Assembly: GCF_000445125.1 (NCBI RefSeq)
Contig: NZ_ATHL01000108.1
Location: forward strand, 1-54,576
Direction: 5' to 3'
DNA from: Novosphingobium lindaniclasticum LE124
Lineage (GTDB): Bacteria; Pseudomonadota; Alphaproteobacteria; Sphingomonadales; Sphingomonadaceae
Length of the DNA stretch: 54,576 bases
Shown: piece by piece, positions 18,678 through 26,577 of the stretch
Position numbering within the stretch: the first letter of the stretch is position 1
Layout of the letters: each line of letters begins with the position of its first letter
Notes under the pieces: generated by a model
Database searches by the model: none
Told to the model about the DNA's origin: nothing
What the model saw: only the letters and a program-made list of their open reading frames with translations
Program-made: the position numbers and the translations under genes

Positions 18678-19211
18678 TCAAATCTCCGGGGCGGCGTCAG
18701 GCGCCGTGTCATGTCCGCCATTGGTTTCGGGCTTGTCGCGCGAAAGCAGTGAGCGGGCAAGGATAATCAGGACGCCGACGGTGATGGCGACGTCGGCGAT
18801 GTTGAAAATGAGAAACGGACGCCATTCGCCGAAATGGAGGTCGGCGTAATCGATCACGAAGCCCATGGTGAAACGGTCGCGGATATTGCCGAGCGCTCCG
18901 CCCAGCACCAGCGCCAGGGCGGCGATCTCGCCCAGCTTGCGCTCGCGCAGCATCCAGATGAGGACGAACAGCGCGATCGCGCCGGTCATCGCCACCAGCG
19001 CCCAGCGACCTTCCGGCGAATCGGCCGTGAACAGGCCGAGCGAGACGCCCAGGTTCTTGGTCCAGCGCAAGTCGAAGAAGGGCACGATCTCGATCACGCC
19101 CACGTCGCGCAGCTTGAGGCCGGAAACCACCCAGGCCTTGAAGCCCTGGTCGATCATGAAGACCACCGCGGCGATGAGAACGCCGATAAGGCGTTTGCGC
19201 CAGAGGGACAT
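18678..19211 (-). CDS. lspA: Lipoprotein signal peptidase (signal peptidase II)
   Basis: 177 residues from the ATG at 19211. Four membrane helices. Catalytic aspartates lie in GNIRDR and FNIADVAITVG, as in the aspartyl peptidase LspA; NLGVSLGLF matches the conserved NxGxxFGL. It cleaves prolipoproteins before the lipidated cysteine in the inner membrane. The start is 8 bp after the ileS stop, matching the common ileS-lspA pair. The C-terminal roughly 20 residues are polar and unconserved. Confidence 0.95.
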   Translation of the reverse strand: MSLWRKRLIGVLIAAVVFMIDQGFKAWVVSGLKLRDVGVIEIVPFFDLRWTKNLGVSLGLFTADSPEGRWALVAMTGAIALFVLIWMLRERKLGEIAALALVLGGALGNIRDRFTMGFVIDYADLHFGEWRPFLIFNIADVAITVGVLIILARSLLSRDKPETNGGHDTAPDAAPEI

Positions 19212-19219
19212 GCCGCCCG

Positions 19220-22129
19220 TCACGCTTCGGTCTCCAGCGCGCCGACGACATCGTCGCAGCGGTCGCAAAGGTCGCCGTCTTCCGAAACTTCGGGAAGGTG
19301 GCGCCAGCAGCGGCCGCACTTGTGGTCGGTGGAGGGCGTGACGGTCACATCGTCTCCCTGCCCACGCGCGACTTTCGCGGTGATGAACAGTTCGGCCAGA
19401 TCGCCCTCGGGAGCGCTTGCCGGAACCGTGACTTCGGCGGCAAGGCTGGAGCCGACGATCTTCTCGCGGCGCAGCGGTTCGATCGCTTCGGTCACCTTCA
19501 CGCGCAGGGCGCGCAACTCGTTCCAGCGGGCGGCGTCGGCTGCCACGGCGGGGACTTCCGGCCATTCGAGCAGGTGCACGCTTTCGCTGCCGGGGAAGCG
19601 GCTCTGCCAGACTTCCTCCGCGGTGAAGACGGTGACCGGCGCGGCATAGCGCACCAGTGCGTGGAACAGCGTGTCCAATACGGTGCGATAGGCGCGGCGC
19701 TTCGGATCGGCAGGGCTGTCGCAGTAGAGGCAGTCCTTGCGGATGTCGAAGAAGAAGGCCGAGAGGTCTTCGTTGCAGAAGTCCAGCAGGGTGCGCACGT
19801 AGGTATTGAAGTCGAAGTCCGCGACCGCCTTGCGCAGCGTCGCGTCGACACCGGCCAGCAGCGAGAGCACGTACCGCTCCAGCTCGGGCATCTCGGCAAC
19901 CGGCAGCTTTTCTTCGTCCGAGAACCCGTCCAGCGCGCCCAGCAGGTAGCGCAGGGTGTTGCGCAGCTTGCGGTACTGGTCGGCCACGCCCTTGAGGATC
20001 TCGTCACCGATGCGGTGGTCCTCGGTGTAGTCCACCGAGAGCGCCCAGAGGCGGATGATGTCGGCGCCGTTGGTCTCCATCACCTTGATCGGGCTGATGG
20101 TGTTGCCGAGCGACTTCGACATCTTGAAGCCCTTGGCGTCCATTGTGAAGCCGTGGGTCAGGACCGCCTTGTACGGCGCATGGCCGCGCGTGGCGCAGGA
20201 TTCGAGCAGCGAGGACTGGAACCAGCCGCGATGCTGGTCGCTGCCTTCCAGATAGAGGTCGGCAGTCGGGCCGACATGATCCTCGGCGGGCACCAGTTCG
20301 GGCCAGCGGCCGGATTCGAGCACGAAGGCGTGGGTCGAGCCGGAATCGAACCAGACGTCGAGAATGTCGACGACGCGCTCGTAATCATCGGCGCTGTACT
20401 TGGTCCCGAGATATTCCTGCGCGCGCGCGTCCGACCAGGCATCCACGCCGATCTCGCGGATCGCGGCGATGATGCGGGCGTTCACTTCGGCATCGACGAG
20501 GTATTCGCCGCTCTTGCGATCGACGAACAGCGTGATCGGCACGCCCCAGGCGCGCTGGCGCGAAAGCACCCAGTCCGGGCGGCCTTCGACCATGGCGCCG
20601 ATGCGGTTGCGGCCCTTTTCGGGGACGAAGCGCGTTTCGGCAATGGCGTCGAGCGCGGCCTGGCGCAGCGTCGGCGAGGCTTCGGCGGTCTCGTCCTGCG
20701 GATCGAGGGCGCCGCCTTCGCCTTCCCAGCGGCGCTCTGCGCGGGTCTTGGAGGGCAGGTGGCCGAGAACCTTGTCCATCGGCACGAACCACTGCGGCGT
20801 GCAGCGGAAGATCACCTTGGCCTTGGAACGCCACGAATGCGGATAGGAGTGCTTGTAGTCGGCCGAAGCCGCCAGCAGCGCGCCCGCTTCCTTGAGGTCC
20901 GAGCAGATCGGGCCGTCCGGCGCGTTGAACTTGGGATTGATGACCGAACCCTGGCCGCCGAGCCAGCCCCAGTCCTCACGATACTTGCCGTCGGCCTCGA
21001 CCACGAACTTGGGGCTGATGCCGTTGGCCTTGCAGAGCAGGAAGTCGTCCTCGCCATGGTCGGGCGCCATGTGGACGAGACCGGTGCCGCTCTCGGTGGT
21101 GACGAAATCGCCCGCGAGCAGCGGACGCGGTTCTGCGAAGAAGCCGCCGAGGGCATGCATCGGGTGATGGGCGAGGGTGCCGGCGAGCTTCTCGCCGATG
21201 TAAGTGCGGTCCAAAGCCCACTTGATGAGGTCCTGCCCACTTTCGGGCATGCCGGGTTCATCAACTTCTTGCAGCCCCGTCCGAGCAAGAAAACCTTCTC
21301 GAAGGTCTACAGCGACAAGATATTTGCGGCCGTCGCTAGCATTGACCAGCGTGTATGCAACCTCAGGCCCATAAGCGAGCGCCTGGTTGGTCGGGATCGT
21401 CCACGGCGTGGTCGTCCAGATCACCGCATAGGCGCCGACCAGTTCCGGGATCGCGGATTCGGTGATCTCGAAAGCCACGTCGATCTGGGTCGAGACGATA
21501 TCCTCGTACTCGACTTCCGCTTCGGCCAGCGCGGTCTTTTCGACCGGGCTCCACATCACCGGCTTGGCGCCGCGATAGAGCATGTCGTGCTCGGCGAACT
21601 TCAGCAGTTCGGTGACGATGGTGGCTTCCGCCTGGAAGTCCATGGTGAGGTAGGGCTTGTCCCAGTCGCCGTTGACGCCAAGGCGCTTGAGCTGCTCGCG
21701 CTGCACGTTCACCCAGTTCTGGGCATAGGCGCGGCATTCGGCGCGGAATTCCTCGGCGGGAACCTCGTCCTTGTTCTTCTTCTTCTTGCGGTACTCTTCC
21801 TCGACCTTCCACTCGATGGGCAGGCCGTGGCAGTCCCAGCCCGGCACGTAAGGTGCGTTCTTGCCCAGAAGGGTCTGGGTGCGCACGACCATGTCCTTGA
21901 GGATGTGGTTCAGCGCGTGGCCGATGTGCATGTCGCCGTTGGCGTAAGGCGGGCCGTCGTGCAGCACGAACTTCTCGCGGCCGGCGCGGGCTTCGCGGGT
22001 CTTGGCGTAAATGTCCTGTTCCTGCCAGCGCGCAAGAATACCCGGCTCCTTCTGGGGGAGCCCGGCCTTCATGGGGAAATCGGTCTTCGGCAGGAAGACG
22101 GTCGCTCTGTAATCGCGCTGTTCGGTCAT
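19220..22129 (-). CDS. ileS: Isoleucine-tRNA ligase
   Basis: 969 residues. Class I synthetase: HIGH at residues 68-71, KMSKS in the FKMSKSLGNTI loop, a CP1 editing domain between them (TTTPWTIPTNQALAYG), an anticodon-binding domain, and a C-terminal zinc finger with two CxxC pairs (CGRCW and CDRC). It charges tRNA-Ile and edits mischarged valine. Length is slightly above the usual 930-940. It lies between ribF (68 bp upstream) and lspA. Confidence 0.98.
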   Translation of the reverse strand: MTEQRDYRATVFLPKTDFPMKAGLPQKEPGILARWQEQDIYAKTREARAGREKFVLHDGPPYANGDMHIGHALNHILKDMVVRTQTLLGKNAPYVPGWDCHGLPIEWKVEEEYRKKKKNKDEVPAEEFRAECRAYAQNWVNVQREQLKRLGVNGDWDKPYLTMDFQAEATIVTELLKFAEHDMLYRGAKPVMWSPVEKTALAEAEVEYEDIVSTQIDVAFEITESAIPELVGAYAVIWTTTPWTIPTNQALAYGPEVAYTLVNASDGRKYLVAVDLREGFLARTGLQEVDEPGMPESGQDLIKWALDRTYIGEKLAGTLAHHPMHALGGFFAEPRPLLAGDFVTTESGTGLVHMAPDHGEDDFLLCKANGISPKFVVEADGKYREDWGWLGGQGSVINPKFNAPDGPICSDLKEAGALLAASADYKHSYPHSWRSKAKVIFRCTPQWFVPMDKVLGHLPSKTRAERRWEGEGGALDPQDETAEASPTLRQAALDAIAETRFVPEKGRNRIGAMVEGRPDWVLSRQRAWGVPITLFVDRKSGEYLVDAEVNARIIAAIREIGVDAWSDARAQEYLGTKYSADDYERVVDILDVWFDSGSTHAFVLESGRWPELVPAEDHVGPTADLYLEGSDQHRGWFQSSLLESCATRGHAPYKAVLTHGFTMDAKGFKMSKSLGNTISPIKVMETNGADIIRLWALSVDYTEDHRIGDEILKGVADQYRKLRNTLRYLLGALDGFSDEEKLPVAEMPELERYVLSLLAGVDATLRKAVADFDFNTYVRTLLDFCNEDLSAFFFDIRKDCLYCDSPADPKRRAYRTVLDTLFHALVRYAAPVTVFTAEEVWQSRFPGSESVHLLEWPEVPAVAADAARWNELRALRVKVTEAIEPLRREKIVGSSLAAEVTVPASAPEGDLAELFITAKVARGQGDDVTVTPSTDHKCGRCWRHLPEVSEDGDLCDRCDDVVGALETEA

Positions 22130-22197
22130 ATGCGCTGCGCACTAGAACAAATGCGCGGCGGTTGGAAGTCTGTCGTACCGTCCTCCCGGACGACGTT

Positions 22198-23130
22198 TCA
22201 CCCTCTCTGCGACAGCAACTCCCGCGCCCGGTCGCAGTCGCGGTTCATCTGCGCCACGAGGTCGTCGAGCGAATCGAACTTGGCCTCTGGCCGCAGGAAG
22301 TGGTGGAAGGCCACCTCGATCTCCTGGCCGTAGAGATCGCCCGAAAAATCGAAGAAGTAAGGTTCGAGCAGTTCGATCGGCGGCTCGAACGTGGGACGCA
22401 CGCCCATGTTGGCGGCACCGGGGAGCACGCGGCCATCGGGCAGGCGGCCGGTCACGGCGTAGATGCCGTAACGCGGGCGCAAGTAGTGCTGCATGTCGAG
22501 ATTGGCGGTGGGGAAGCCGATCGTCCGGCCCAGCTTGCCGCCGTGCTGCACCTCTCCGCGCACCGCGAAAGGGCGGGTGAGCAAGCGCGTCGCCGTTTCG
22601 CACTCGCCCAGCTTCAGCGCATCGCGGATGCGGCTGGAGGAGACCACGCCTTCATCGTCATGCACCGGACCGACGGTGCGGCCGATCAGGCCGAAGCGCG
22701 CGCCCGCTTCGCGCAGGACTTGCGGATTGCCGCCGCGTCCCTTGCCGAAGGTGAAATCCTCGCCGGTGACGACACCGACGCAGCCGAGCTGATGGCCGAG
22801 CACCTGCTCGATCCAGTCCGGCGCCGACATTTCCGCCATGGCGCGGTCGAAATGCAGCACGAGCATCGCGTCCGCTCCGGCGGCAGCGAACAGATCCTGC
22901 CGCTGGTCCAGCGTGGTGAGGCGAAAGGCGGGCGCATCGGGCTTGAACAGGCGCACCGGATGCGGATCGAACGTCGCGATCACAGCCGGACGGCCCAATT
23001 CGCGCGCCCAGCGGATCGCCTCCCCCACCACGGCCTGATGGCCCTGGTGGAATCCGTCGAAATTGCCGAGCGCCAGCACGGCGCCGCGCAGGGCTTCGGG
23101 AATGGCTTCGCGGTTGTCGAGACGAATCAT
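22198..23130 (-). CDS. ribF: Bifunctional riboflavin kinase/FAD synthetase
   Basis: 310 residues. The N-terminal FAD synthetase has LALGNFDGFHQGHQAVV (nucleotidyltransferase HxGH-like motif) and SSRIRDALKLGE. The C-terminal flavokinase has GRTIGFPTANLD, YGIYAV and GAANMGVRPTF. It converts riboflavin to FMN and FAD, cofactors used by many products here (Etf, GltB, GltD). It lies 12 bp after folA. Confidence 0.96.
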   Translation of the reverse strand: MIRLDNREAIPEALRGAVLALGNFDGFHQGHQAVVGEAIRWARELGRPAVIATFDPHPVRLFKPDAPAFRLTTLDQRQDLFAAAGADAMLVLHFDRAMAEMSAPDWIEQVLGHQLGCVGVVTGEDFTFGKGRGGNPQVLREAGARFGLIGRTVGPVHDDEGVVSSSRIRDALKLGECETATRLLTRPFAVRGEVQHGGKLGRTIGFPTANLDMQHYLRPRYGIYAVTGRLPDGRVLPGAANMGVRPTFEPPIELLEPYFFDFSGDLYGQEIEVAFHHFLRPEAKFDSLDDLVAQMNRDCDRARELLSQRG

Positions 23131-23142
23131 GGCGGATCGAGC

Positions 23143-23628
23143 CTATAGGTCGCGGACCAGCGTGACGAAAGCATGCGCCGGATATTCGCCCGATGCCGGA
23201 TGTTCCTCTCGCGCCGTTTCGCGCCATTCAGGGCCGGACTCGGGCATTTCGGTGTCGCCGGGATAGGCGGCGTGGATTTCCGTCAGCTCGATGCGGTGCG
23301 CCAGCTCCCGGAACAGGCCGTAGATTTCCGCGCCGCCGATCACGGCCACTTCGCCATCACCGGCCAGCGCGAGAGCCTGTTCCACCGAATGGGCCACTTC
23401 GGCGCCCTCTGCGGACCACACCGGATCGCGCGTGAGCACGATGTGGCGGCGGCCGGGGAGGGGCGCGGGAAAGCTGTCGAAGGTCTTGCGGCCCATGATC
23501 ATCGGCTTGCCGATGGTCATGGCCTTAAAGCGCATGAGATCGGTGGGCAGGCGCCAGGGCAGGGCGCCGTCGCGGCCGATCGTGCCATTGGCCGCGCGTG
23601 CGTAGATAAGGAAGATGTCCTGCGCCAA
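23143..23628 (-). CDS. folA: Dihydrofolate reductase
   Basis: 161 residues. FLIYARAANGTIGRDGALPWRLPTDLMRFKAMT carries the substrate-binding acidic residue and W-R-L-P; MIMGRKTFDSFP and IVLTRD bind NADPH. It reduces dihydrofolate to tetrahydrofolate and is the trimethoprim target. The start codon appears to be TTG at 23628, just after purK (7-bp gap), with no strong ribosome-binding site, suggesting coupled or low translation. Confidence 0.95.
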   Translation of the reverse strand: MAQDIFLIYARAANGTIGRDGALPWRLPTDLMRFKAMTIGKPMIMGRKTFDSFPAPLPGRRHIVLTRDPVWSAEGAEVAHSVEQALALAGDGEVAVIGGAEIYGLFRELAHRIELTEIHAAYPGDTEMPESGPEWRETAREEHPASGEYPAHAFVTLVRDL

Positions 23629-23635
23629 GGGCCGG

Positions 23636-24700
23636 TCAGTCGCGCTGGAAGGTCAGGCGGGTGACGTGGCCCATCTTGCGGCCGGGACGTGCGGCGCCCT
23701 TGCCGTAGAGGTGCAGGTGGTTGGCGGGATCGCTCAGAATCGCCTGCCAGTCGTCCGCCTCGTTGCCGATCAGGTTGCGCATTTCCACGGCATCGGCGGC
23801 AAGCCCGGTATCGCCCAAAGGCAGCCCGCAGATGGCGCGGACATGATTCTCGAACTGGCTGGTGATCGCGCCTTCGATGGTCCAGTGCCCGGAATTGTGG
23901 ACGCGCGGTGCCATCTCGTTGAAGACGGGGCCGTTTTCGGTCGCGAAGAATTCCAGCGTGAGCACGCCTACATAGTCCAGCGCGTCCGCTACTTTGGCCG
24001 CGAGTTCACGCGCGGCGGGAACCTGTTCCAGCGGGCCCGCGGGTGCGGGCACGGTGCTGAGCGCCAGGATGCCGCCTTCATGCACGTTATGGGCCGAATC
24101 GAAATAGCGGATCTCGCCGTCCGCGCCGCGGCACAGGATTACCGAGAATTCCGCGAAGAAGGTGACGAAGCCCTCGTAGATCAGCGGCTGGGCGGGAAGG
24201 TCGAGGCCTTCCGCGTCCTCGGGCGTCATGATCCGCCACTGGCCCTTGCCGTCGTAACCGTCGCGCCGGGTCTTGAGAATGCCGGGCACGCCGATCGCGG
24301 CGATGGCTTCGGCAAGATCAGCGGCGGAATCGACCGGATGGAACGGAGCAGGGGTGCCGCCGAGGTCCGTGACGAAGCGCTTCTCGTTCAGTCGGTCCTG
24401 AGCGGTTTCGAGCGCGAGGGTCTTTGCCAGCAGCGGCACGTCACCCAGCGCGGCGAGCGGGCCGACCGGCACGTTCTCGAACTCGTAAGTGACGACCGCG
24501 CAGCCCGCCGCGAACCGGGCCATGGCCTCGGCATCGTCCCAGGCGGCGCAGGTGAACTCGGCGCTGACTTCCGCGGCGATCGAATCGGCTTCAGGGGCGT
24601 AGATGTGGCTGCGGTAGCCAAGCTGGGCCGCAGCCATGGCGATCATCCGGCCGAGCTGGCCGCCGCCGAGAATGCCGATGGTTTCGCCGGGAGGGATCAT
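23636..24700 (-). CDS. purK: 5-(carboxyamino)imidazole ribonucleotide synthase
   Basis: 354 residues from the ATG at 24700, at MIPPGETIGILGGGQLGRM, the conserved PurK start; the in-frame extension upstream runs antisense-like through purE and is not used. ATP-grasp fold with TRRDGYDGKGQWR and EFFATENGPVFNEMAPRVHNSGHWT. It carboxylates AIR with bicarbonate and ATP in purine synthesis. It follows purE by 25 bp, and PurE completes the step. Confidence 0.97.
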   Translation of the reverse strand: MIPPGETIGILGGGQLGRMIAMAAAQLGYRSHIYAPEADSIAAEVSAEFTCAAWDDAEAMARFAAGCAVVTYEFENVPVGPLAALGDVPLLAKTLALETAQDRLNEKRFVTDLGGTPAPFHPVDSAADLAEAIAAIGVPGILKTRRDGYDGKGQWRIMTPEDAEGLDLPAQPLIYEGFVTFFAEFSVILCRGADGEIRYFDSAHNVHEGGILALSTVPAPAGPLEQVPAARELAAKVADALDYVGVLTLEFFATENGPVFNEMAPRVHNSGHWTIEGAITSQFENHVRAICGLPLGDTGLAADAVEMRNLIGNEADDWQAILSDPANHLHLYGKGAARPGRKMGHVTRLTFQRD

Positions 24701-24725
24701 CTTCAGGTGCTTGCTCGATATGAGG

Positions 24726-25214
24726 TCAGGAGGGACGTTCGGCGACGCTGGCCGTCTGGTCCGCGCGGAAGGTCTTGAGACGCTCGGCCAGGGCGGGGTC
24801 GGAGGTGGCGAGGATCGCGGCGGCCAGCAGGCCCGCATTGGCCGCGCCCGCCTCGCCGATCGCCAGGGTGCCGACCGGGATGCCGGCGGGCATCTGCACG
24901 ATCGAGAGTAGGCTGTCCTGCCCCGAAAGTGCCTTCGACTGCACCGGCACGCCCAGCACGGGAAGGTGCGTCATCGAAGCGATCATGCCGGGCAGGTGGG
25001 CGGCGCCCCCCGCTCCGGCGATCACCACCTTGAAGCCTTCGCCCTCCGCGCCCTTGGCGAAATCGACCAGACGCTCGGGCGTGCGGTGTGCCGAGACGAT
25101 GCGGGCGTCATAGGCGACGCCCAGCTTGTCCAGCATCTCGGCCGCGCGGATCATGGTCGGCCAGTCGGACTGGCTGCCCATGACGATGGCAACAGGAGCC
25201 CCCACCCCGTTCAT
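24726..25214 (-). CDS. purE: N5-carboxyaminoimidazole ribonucleotide mutase
   Basis: 162 residues. [14 protein letters not shown] and [10 protein letters not shown] form the substrate-binding loops, and [26 protein letters not shown] is the class I PurE core. It moves the carboxylate of N5-CAIR to give CAIR, using the product of PurK encoded next. The start lies one base after the gpmA stop. Confidence 0.97.
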   Translation of the reverse strand: MNGVGAPVAIVMGSQSDWPTMIRAAEMLDKLGVAYDARIVSAHRTPERLVDFAKGAEGEGFKVVIAGAGGAAHLPGMIASMTHLPVLGVPVQSKALSGQDSLLSIVQMPAGIPVGTLAIGEAGAANAGLLAAAILATSDPALAERLKTFRADQTASVAERPS

Positions 25215-25215
25215 C

Positions 25216-25902
25216 TCAACGCTCCGAGAGATAGTAGCGGTCGAGCACCGCGAGATCGTCCGCCAGTTCGTAGACGATCGGCTGGCCGGTCGGGATTTCG
25301 AGGCCGGTGATCTCGTCGTCCGAAATGCCGGAGAGGTGCTTCACCAGCGCGCGCAGGCTGTTGCCGTGGGCGGAGATGAGCACGTCGGCGCCGGCCTTGA
25401 GATGCGGCACGATCGAGCCTTCGTAGTACGGGAGGACGCGCGCGATGGTGTCCTTCAGGCTTTCGGTCTGCGGCACGTCGATCCCGGCGTAGCGTGCGTC
25501 GGTGGAGAGATCGAACGCGCTGCCGATTTCTAGGACCGGCGGCGGCGTGTCGAAGCTGCGGCGCCAGATCTTGACCTGTTCGTCACCGTGCTTGGCGGCA
25601 GTCTCGGCCTTGTTGAGGCCGGTGAGGCCACCATAGTGACGTTCGTTCAGGCGCCAGTCCTTGGTCTCGGGGATCCACAGCAGGCCCGCCGCTTCCAGCG
25701 CGAGATGCAGGGTGCGGATCGCGCGGGTCTGGAGCGAAGTGAAGGCGACGGTGGGCGCGATGCCCTTTTCCTTCAGCAGTACGCCAGCAGCGCGGGCTTC
25801 TTCCTCACCCTTTTCGGTGAGGTCGACATCCCACCAGCCGGTGAAGCGGTTTTCGAGATTCCATTGGCTCTGGCCGTGGCGGACGAGGATCAGGCGAGGC
25901 AA
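25216..25902 (-). CDS. gpmA: 2,3-bisphosphoglycerate-dependent phosphoglycerate mutase
   Basis: 228 residues starting at TTG 25902, supported by GGGAG 7 bases upstream. [27 protein letters not shown] holds the phosphohistidine. [14 protein letters not shown] and [17 protein letters not shown] hold the remaining active-site residues. It interconverts 3- and 2-phosphoglycerate. It is the first gene of a tight run with the purine, folate and flavin genes. Confidence 0.95.
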   Translation of the reverse strand: MPRLILVRHGQSQWNLENRFTGWWDVDLTEKGEEEARAAGVLLKEKGIAPTVAFTSLQTRAIRTLHLALEAAGLLWIPETKDWRLNERHYGGLTGLNKAETAAKHGDEQVKIWRRSFDTPPPVLEIGSAFDLSTDARYAGIDVPQTESLKDTIARVLPYYEGSIVPHLKAGADVLISAHGNSLRALVKHLSGISDDEITGLEIPTGQPIVYELADDLAVLDRYYLSER

Positions 25903-25979
25903 GGCGTACTCCCAGGTCTCAGCGGCGATCCCCTCGGGAAACGCCCGTTGGCAGACTGACTCTATGTCTGGCGCAGCCC

Positions 25980-26159
25980 CTAGCTTTCCGATGCCGGTTT
26001 GGAAAGACCGCCCGATTCGTTTTCGCTTTCTGATTCGGTGATCGGCAGCGCATCATGGCCGCCGGCATCCAGGGCGCGGGCCTGGGCCTTGCGGCGGCGA
26101 AGATTTTCACGAAGCTTGGCGGCGAGCCGGTCCTCGCGGGATTGCTGGGATTGCGTCAT
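25980..26159 (-). CDS. Small basic conserved-looking protein
   Basis: 59 residues from the ATG at 26159. The core REDRLAAKLRENLRRRKAQARA is a basic amphipathic helix, and the C-terminus is acidic and serine-rich. I recall similar short proteins in sphingomonads but cannot name a family. An in-frame ATG at 26258 would give 92 residues without added similarity. It lies 77 bp before gpmA on the same strand and might belong to that transcript. Confidence 0.5.
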   Translation of the reverse strand: MTQSQQSREDRLAAKLRENLRRRKAQARALDAGGHDALPITESESENESGGLSKPASES

Positions 26160-26232
26160 GGTGCGGGCATCTTTCGCAGGGCCTTCATGGCCCTTCGGAA
26201 TGGCTTTCTGAAAAAGAATGCGCAAGTGGTGC

Positions 26233-26261
26233 TTGACAATCTGCCCGCCCCCAGACATTAG
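26233..26261 (+). promoter_or_regulatory. Promoter of tRNA-Thr
   Basis: TTGACA (26233-26238) is a perfect -35, followed after 17 bases by CATTAG (26256-26261) as -10. It lies about 55 bp before the mature tRNA 5' end. Confidence 0.55.
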
Positions 26262-26316
26262 CGCGCCCCTGCCCCGGGTCGCCGGGACAAGCGCTTCCGC
26301 AAGGCGGAACTCAGGC

Positions 26317-26391
26317 GCTGCTGTAGCTCAGTGGTAGAGCGCGTCATTGGTAATGACGAGGTCGGGAGTTCAATCCTCCCCAGCAGCACCA
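26317..26391 (+). tRNA. tRNA-Thr (anticodon GGT)
   Basis: 75 bases with encoded CCA. Acceptor stem GCTGCTG (26317-26323) pairs with CAGCAGC (26381-26387). The D-arm is GCTC/GAGC. The anticodon arm CGTCA-TTGGTAA-TGACG carries GGT at 26349-26351, reading ACC/ACT. The T-arm GGGAG-TTCAATC-CTCCC is complete. No integrase gene or repeated 3' end is seen nearby, so it does not look like an occupied attachment site. Confidence 0.97.
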
Positions 26392-26436
26392 TTCTCCCAC
26401 CATCGAGAACTGGTACTCCTGCAGGCAAGCTGCGGA

Positions 26437-26461
26437 TGTTCCACGTGAAAACGCGTGGAAC
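26437..26461. promoter_or_regulatory. parS-like sequence and overlapping inverted repeat
   Basis: TGTTCCACGTGAAAAC (26437-26452) matches a mixed-half parS form TGTTCCACGTGAAACA at 14 of 16 positions; the palindromic core is CACGTG. An inverted repeat GTTCCACG (26438-26445) and CGTGGAAC (26454-26461) with an 8-base spacer overlaps it. It could be a weak ParB site or an operator of the downstream receptor gene. The parS match is from memory of the consensus. Confidence 0.4.
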
Positions 26462-26487
26462 TGTGACTTTTATGCTGCACTGCGGCT

Positions 26488-26543
26488 TTGTCACGGAAAT
26501 GCCATTTCATTGGCACGTAACTGTCATGAGCCCTGCCTAGACG
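26488..26543 (+). promoter_or_regulatory. PhoB-like binding repeats and promoter of the receptor-phytase operon
   Basis: Four direct repeats start exactly 11 bp apart: TTGTCAC (26488), ATGCCAT (26499), TTGGCAC (26510) and CTGTCAT (26521). All keep TG at positions 2-3 and CA at 5-6 of the Pho-box half-site CTGTCAT. The 4-base spacers are GGAA, TTCA and GTAA. A -10-like TAGACG (26538-26543) begins 11 bp after the last repeat, as in PhoB-activated promoters where the box replaces the -35. The receptor gene starts at 26578. Confidence 0.6.
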
Positions 26544-26577
26544 CGCCGCAATTCGTCGCAAAACAGGGTTCCGTCAC

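Noticed and set aside
19298..22333. Long open frame antisense to ileS (over 1000 codons)
   Set aside because: It mirrors ileS in a high-GC genome where antisense frames stay open; the product is rich in His, Arg, Gly and Val with no recognisable domain.
26317..26391. tRNA-Thr as an integration site
   Set aside because: No integrase, no duplicated 3' end of the tRNA and no compositional change downstream.
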